Shown: piece by piece, positions 61,901-64,000 of the stretch | Layout of the letters: every line of letters begins with the position of its first letter | Position numbering within the stretch: the stretch's first letter is position 1 | Source: Chitinophaga pinensis | Lineage (GTDB): Bacteria > Bacteroidota > Bacteroidia > UBA7662 | Direction: 5' to 3' | DNA: 64,000 bases | NCBI GenBank assembly: GCA_945874665.1 | Contig: CAMCHJ010000001.1 | Location: forward strand, 468,634-532,633 | Notes under the pieces: model-generated | What the model saw: only the letters and a program-made list of their open reading frames with translations | Databases searched by the model: none | What the model was told of the DNA's origin: nothing | Position numbers and translations under genes: made by a program

Positions 61901-62583
61901 GAATCAATGCCAGCTACACCTTACAGTTTGCTGATGGTACTGGTTCTGCTCCTGAGCAGGCTGCTCAAATTATCCAGGCAGGTATTGACAACTTACGCAC
62001 GCCAATTCCATTGGATTTTGATGCACGCCACCGTTTGGTAGGTACGCTCGACTTCCGTTTTGGAGAGGGTAAAAACTACAATGGTCCACGCATTAACGGC
62101 TTTGGCATCATGGAAGGTATTGGTTTCAACTTTGTGGCTAACGCCATCAGTGGTGCGCCATTTTCACGCCAAACGATTCCAACTCCTGATGGAGCTGTTG
62201 TGGGAGGTTTGCAAGGCCGAACTACCTTAAAAGGTGGTATCAATGGTTCACGCTTGCCTTGGCAGTTCCGTATGAACTTCCGCGTTGATAAGGATGTGAC
62301 CATGAAAATTGGCAAAGACAAAGATGGTAAGGCTAAAGAGGCCACAATCAATGTGTATGTACAAGTACTAAACCTCTTTGATAACATGAACATCATTAAC
62401 GTTTACCAATTCACCGGTGATCCAGCAGATGACGGTTATTTGACAAGCGACTTGGGTCGTCAGCAGCTACAGAGCGTAATCAACGAAAGAGCTTTCTTTG
62501 ATTTGTACACTGCCTCTATGGACAATCCTGGTAATTTCAGCTTGCCGCGTAGAACCCGTTTAGGTGTGAGGTTTAATTTCTAA
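58918..62583 (+). CDS. Large TonB-dependent receptor
   Basis: The 1221-residue outer-membrane receptor has a signal peptide (about 1-21, ending AAFGQ), a carboxypeptidase-regulatory-like domain (26-120, SLQGKVVDELKP), a segment with GGTVTREEIAALPTRDVNSI, a plug domain (NVRGSRADATEYFIDGIRV, GGIPAQYGDVTGGIINITTRG) and a long barrel ending in RRTRLGVRFNF with a terminal aromatic residue. It belongs to the Bacteroidota type found next to secreted T9SS cargo genes, as here. The substrate is unknown. Its coding sequence favours T-ending codons such as GGT, GTT and CGT, unlike many neighbours, which may reflect high expression. Confidence 0.9.
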   Translation: MQRKFYLSLILLLMGTFAAFGQAGTGSLQGKVVDELKPKEGIPFANVIIVRDGVQKGGTTTDIDGKYKFGALAPGKYDLKVSYVGFNPAVIKGVLVSADRSNFVDIKMSSGVDLGIIDVVDYEVPLISKDETSTGGTVTREEIAALPTRDVNSIAATTGGVYQQDEGGALNVRGSRADATEYFIDGIRVRGSTNLPNASIEQTTVITGGIPAQYGDVTGGIINITTRGPSGQFFGGAEVLSSAAVLEPYGYNLFALNFSGPLMKKAGKSVLGYFLSAEFETEKDPSPSAVGVWQLNDSAFNALSLDPYRPSIFGSGVNRNSEFINMDHMELVDVRPNANRERISVAGKIDYQPNNLFSVTIGGNYDRTNGRIYQRALSLMSRDNMGSFDNSTFRMYGRLRQNFAPAGENQNSTIKNAYYTLQFDYTKSTTAQDGGENLGRNAFNYGHVGVFDFDLVPIYEEELYFDDVSQVDYQMNVLKGFQERNLRFKASDIDPTLSVWGTSFFNALNATEFNDLSGVRSNGGLTNGLRPGSAYGIWSEPGRQFGGYNYSDNDQYRLTGFFNADIGGHSLKFGFEYDQRIDRSYSMNPFAGGIGLWGLARGLTNRHLLELDLNNPIVNRDANGFLTDLDTVNFNRLLGSNQSTFDRNLRQSMGLAANDLRFINIDGMNPGDLQLSFFSAEELLNEGNSFVGYFGYDYLGNKLKTNPGALDFFTDRENRPIPAFQPIYMAGFIEDKFAFDDLVFRVGVRVDRFDANQPVLRDRFLLYSAKTVGEVDGSLNTQNGGLHPSIVPSDAVVYVNDITQQNPTILGYRSGQQWYTAQGTEIRNASGIAAASATGSVTPFLRDASQNEVRADAFTDYTPQINIMPRVAFSFPISDEAQFFAHYDVLTQRPSGFLRFDPRQYNFLQQVGGTINNPDLKPERTIDYQLGFKQRLNKTSALTISAFYRELRNMIQIINVPFAFPLDYRTYGNIDFGTVKGLTLAYDLRRTGNVRINASYTLQFADGTGSAPEQAAQIIQAGIDNLRTPIPLDFDARHRLVGTLDFRFGEGKNYNGPRINGFGIMEGIGFNFVANAISGAPFSRQTIPTPDGAVVGGLQGRTTLKGGINGSRLPWQFRMNFRVDKDVTMKIGKDKDGKAKEATINVYVQVLNLFDNMNIINVYQFTGDPADDGYLTSDLGRQQLQSVINERAFFDLYTASMDNPGNFSLPRRTRLGVRFNF

Positions 62584-62594
62584 GGAGACAAAAA

Positions 62595-64000
62595 ATGAAA
62601 GGAATAATAATGAGTAGCAAATTATGGGCATGGGTAGGGATACTTACCTTGGCCGGTATGAATAGCGCCATTGCCCGTGAGGATTTGGCGGTGCAGCCTC
62701 GTACAGATGGAGCTAATAGACAATTTATTGCGCGCTTGGCATCAACTTGTACACCTGCTGGTGCGCGTATCAACTTGGATATTAATAATGTGCGAACGTT
62801 GATTTTGCGTGGTAATGATATGTGGTGGGACCAGGGTGGTAGCGGTAATGCGCGCTATGAGGTGCCAAAGCTCGATGACCCAACGCTACCAAAGAAGCAT
62901 TCGTTATTTGCGGGTTCAATTTGGGTTGGTGGTTATCAGGCTGGTCAGTTGAGGATTGCTGCGCAAACGTATCGTCAGGCAAGTACTTTGGGTATTGGCT
63001 GGTGGGCAGGACCACTTACCTTAGATTCAGCGAACATTACCCGTGACGAGTGCCGTAGATGGGATACGCACTGGAAAGTAGAGCGCAGTCAGATTCAAAC
63101 GCACATTGCTGCTATTGCTGCTGCCGACCCTGCCTACATTGTTCCTGATGCCATTCGTAACTGGCCTTGGCAAGGAGATGTAACTTTAGGTCAAGACCCG
63201 AACATGGCACCTTATGTAGACGCAGATGCTGACGGTATTTATAACCCAGCTTTGGGTGATTATCCGGATGTGTTTGGTGACCAATCGATTTGGTATGTAA
63301 CCAACGACAAAGGAAATACGCCAGGATCTGGTTCTGTGCCCATTGGTATGGAAATTCAAAGTCAGGCTTTCGCTTATCAGTCAAATGATGAGTTGAACAA
63401 CATGACTTTTTACACGAATAAAATCATCAATCGTTCGACCATAAGATTGGATTCATGTTTCATGGCCCAGTGGGTTGACCCTGATTTAGGTAATTATACC
63501 GATGACTTTGTTGGCTGTGATGTGCCACGGGGTTTGGGTATTTGTTACAATGGTGACGATGACGATGAGGGTATTCAGGGTTACGGTATCAATCCGCCAT
63601 CAGTAGGTGTAGACTTCTTTGAAGGCCCTTTTTCTGATCCAAATGATGGCATCGACAATAACCGAAATGGGGATGTGGATGAATTGATTGCTACCGGTTG
63701 CGATCCAACGCCACGTACCGAGCGTATCATCATGGCAAAGTTCTTATACTTTAACAATGATGGCCTTCCAAATGGTAATCCCACCAATGCGGAACATGCG
63801 TACAACTACATGATTGGTCGTTGGAAAGACAACCAGCAAATGGTGTTTGGTGGTAATGGATACCCTGGTTCTGCAGGTTCAACGGCACTTCCTAGTGGCA
63901 TCATGTTCCCTGGCGGTTCAGATAATGATTTTGGATGGGGTATTGGCGGTTCACAGCAGAATCCGACGCCTCCGCCTTTCGAATGGAGCGAGTTTAATCC
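62595..64000 (+). CDS. Secreted T9SS-associated protein, N-terminal part (runs off window)
   Basis: ATG 62595 starts a frame open to the window end, 468 codons. It begins with a signal peptide (about 1-28), then an N-terminal region with NNVRTLILRGNDMWWD and FAGSIWVGGYQAGQLRIAAQ, and later DADADGIYNPALGDYP and NDGIDNNRNGDVDE, calcium-binding-like repeats. This matches a common Bacteroidota family that usually ends with a T9SS sorting domain, though that part is outside the window. An AAGGAGA Shine-Dalgarno sequence (62582-62588) lies 6 nt before the ATG, and the gene follows the TonB receptor by 11 nt. Confidence 0.82.
   Translation, partial: MKGIIMSSKLWAWVGILTLAGMNSAIAREDLAVQPRTDGANRQFIARLASTCTPAGARINLDINNVRTLILRGNDMWWDQGGSGNARYEVPKLDDPTLPKKHSLFAGSIWVGGYQAGQLRIAAQTYRQASTLGIGWWAGPLTLDSANITRDECRRWDTHWKVERSQIQTHIAAIAAADPAYIVPDAIRNWPWQGDVTLGQDPNMAPYVDADADGIYNPALGDYPDVFGDQSIWYVTNDKGNTPGSGSVPIGMEIQSQAFAYQSNDELNNMTFYTNKIINRSTIRLDSCFMAQWVDPDLGNYTDDFVGCDVPRGLGICYNGDDDDEGIQGYGINPPSVGVDFFEGPFSDPNDGIDNNRNGDVDELIATGCDPTPRTERIIMAKFLYFNNDGLPNGNPTNAEHAYNYMIGRWKDNQQMVFGGNGYPGSAGSTALPSGIMFPGGSDNDFGWGIGGSQQNPTPPPFEWSEFN

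Noticed and set aside
1..64000. tRNA, rRNA, prophage, transposase, integrase, toxin-antitoxin or defence genes
   Set aside because: No tRNA-like or rRNA-like segment and no protein of these families was recognised. The MORN/YwqK-like protein at 48707 is sometimes annotated as an antitoxin but has a signal peptide and no toxin partner.

Overview
The window looks like a chromosomal stretch from a Bacteroidota bacterium of roughly even base composition, probably of the Saprospiria/Chitinophagia/Flavobacteriia side rather than Bacteroidales. The evidence is the set of family types: ileS-dksA-lspA order, a 1108-residue SecA, DUF5777, DUF4286 and DUF2007 proteins, choice-of-anchor V and T9SS type A sorting domains, TonB-dependent receptors with a carboxypeptidase-regulatory plug extension, and many TAnnTTTG (-7) promoter boxes where Shine-Dalgarno sequences are mostly absent. 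No tRNA, rRNA, insertion sequence, integrase or CRISPR array was seen. Genus and species cannot be told from this sequence alone.

Layout. 1-1302: end of ileS, a DksA/TraR-like gene and lspA. 1303-8562 (minus): an eight-gene surface polysaccharide operon (flippase, methyltransferase, five family-2 glycosyltransferases, Wzy-like polymerase) whose genes overlap or nearly abut; one glycosyltransferase is split by an in-frame TGA. 8589-12517: a DUF456 membrane protein, then a three-lipoprotein operon (CsgG/TPR, LPP20, short LPP20-like). 12518-12875: a hairpin-rich intergenic region. 13363-18698 (minus): phospholipid genes (CPBP protease, DUF2007, cdsA, psd) with glutamate dehydrogenase and an MFS transporter. 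18739-26708: dusB, an aminotransferase, an MsbA-like exporter, a glycosyltransferase, scpB and a pseudouridine synthase with a long repetitive, charged N-terminus.

26954-29510 holds an orphan T9SS sorting domain and a three-gene operon with two CxxCH proteins and a DUF5777 protein. 29705-36450: threonine dehydrogenase-like SDR, recQ, arabinose-5-phosphate isomerase, mannose-1-phosphate guanylyltransferase and a DUF4139-like protein. 36521-39106 (minus): a complete promoter/TPP riboswitch/TonB-receptor unit, a predicted thiamin uptake receptor. 39687-45334: secA, deoC, a SPOR protein and an M20 amidohydrolase in an overlapping chain. 46237-48652: rbfA, methyltransferase, LolC/E-like permease. 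49467-55135 (minus): radA, hflX, an OmpA-family lipoprotein, anmK and an SDR. 55596-57718: a TPR protein and DUF4286. The right end carries a large TonB-dependent receptor and the start of a secreted T9SS-type protein that runs off the window.

Most genes are housekeeping or envelope genes. The less ordinary signals are the interrupted glycosyltransferase, the hairpin array at 12528-12850, a pseudoknot-capable 20-codon ORF at 39232-39299, promoters placed 4 nt from start codons (predicted leaderless mRNAs), the orphan sorting domain, the lipoprotein triad and the CxxCH trio. No defence or mobile system was found.
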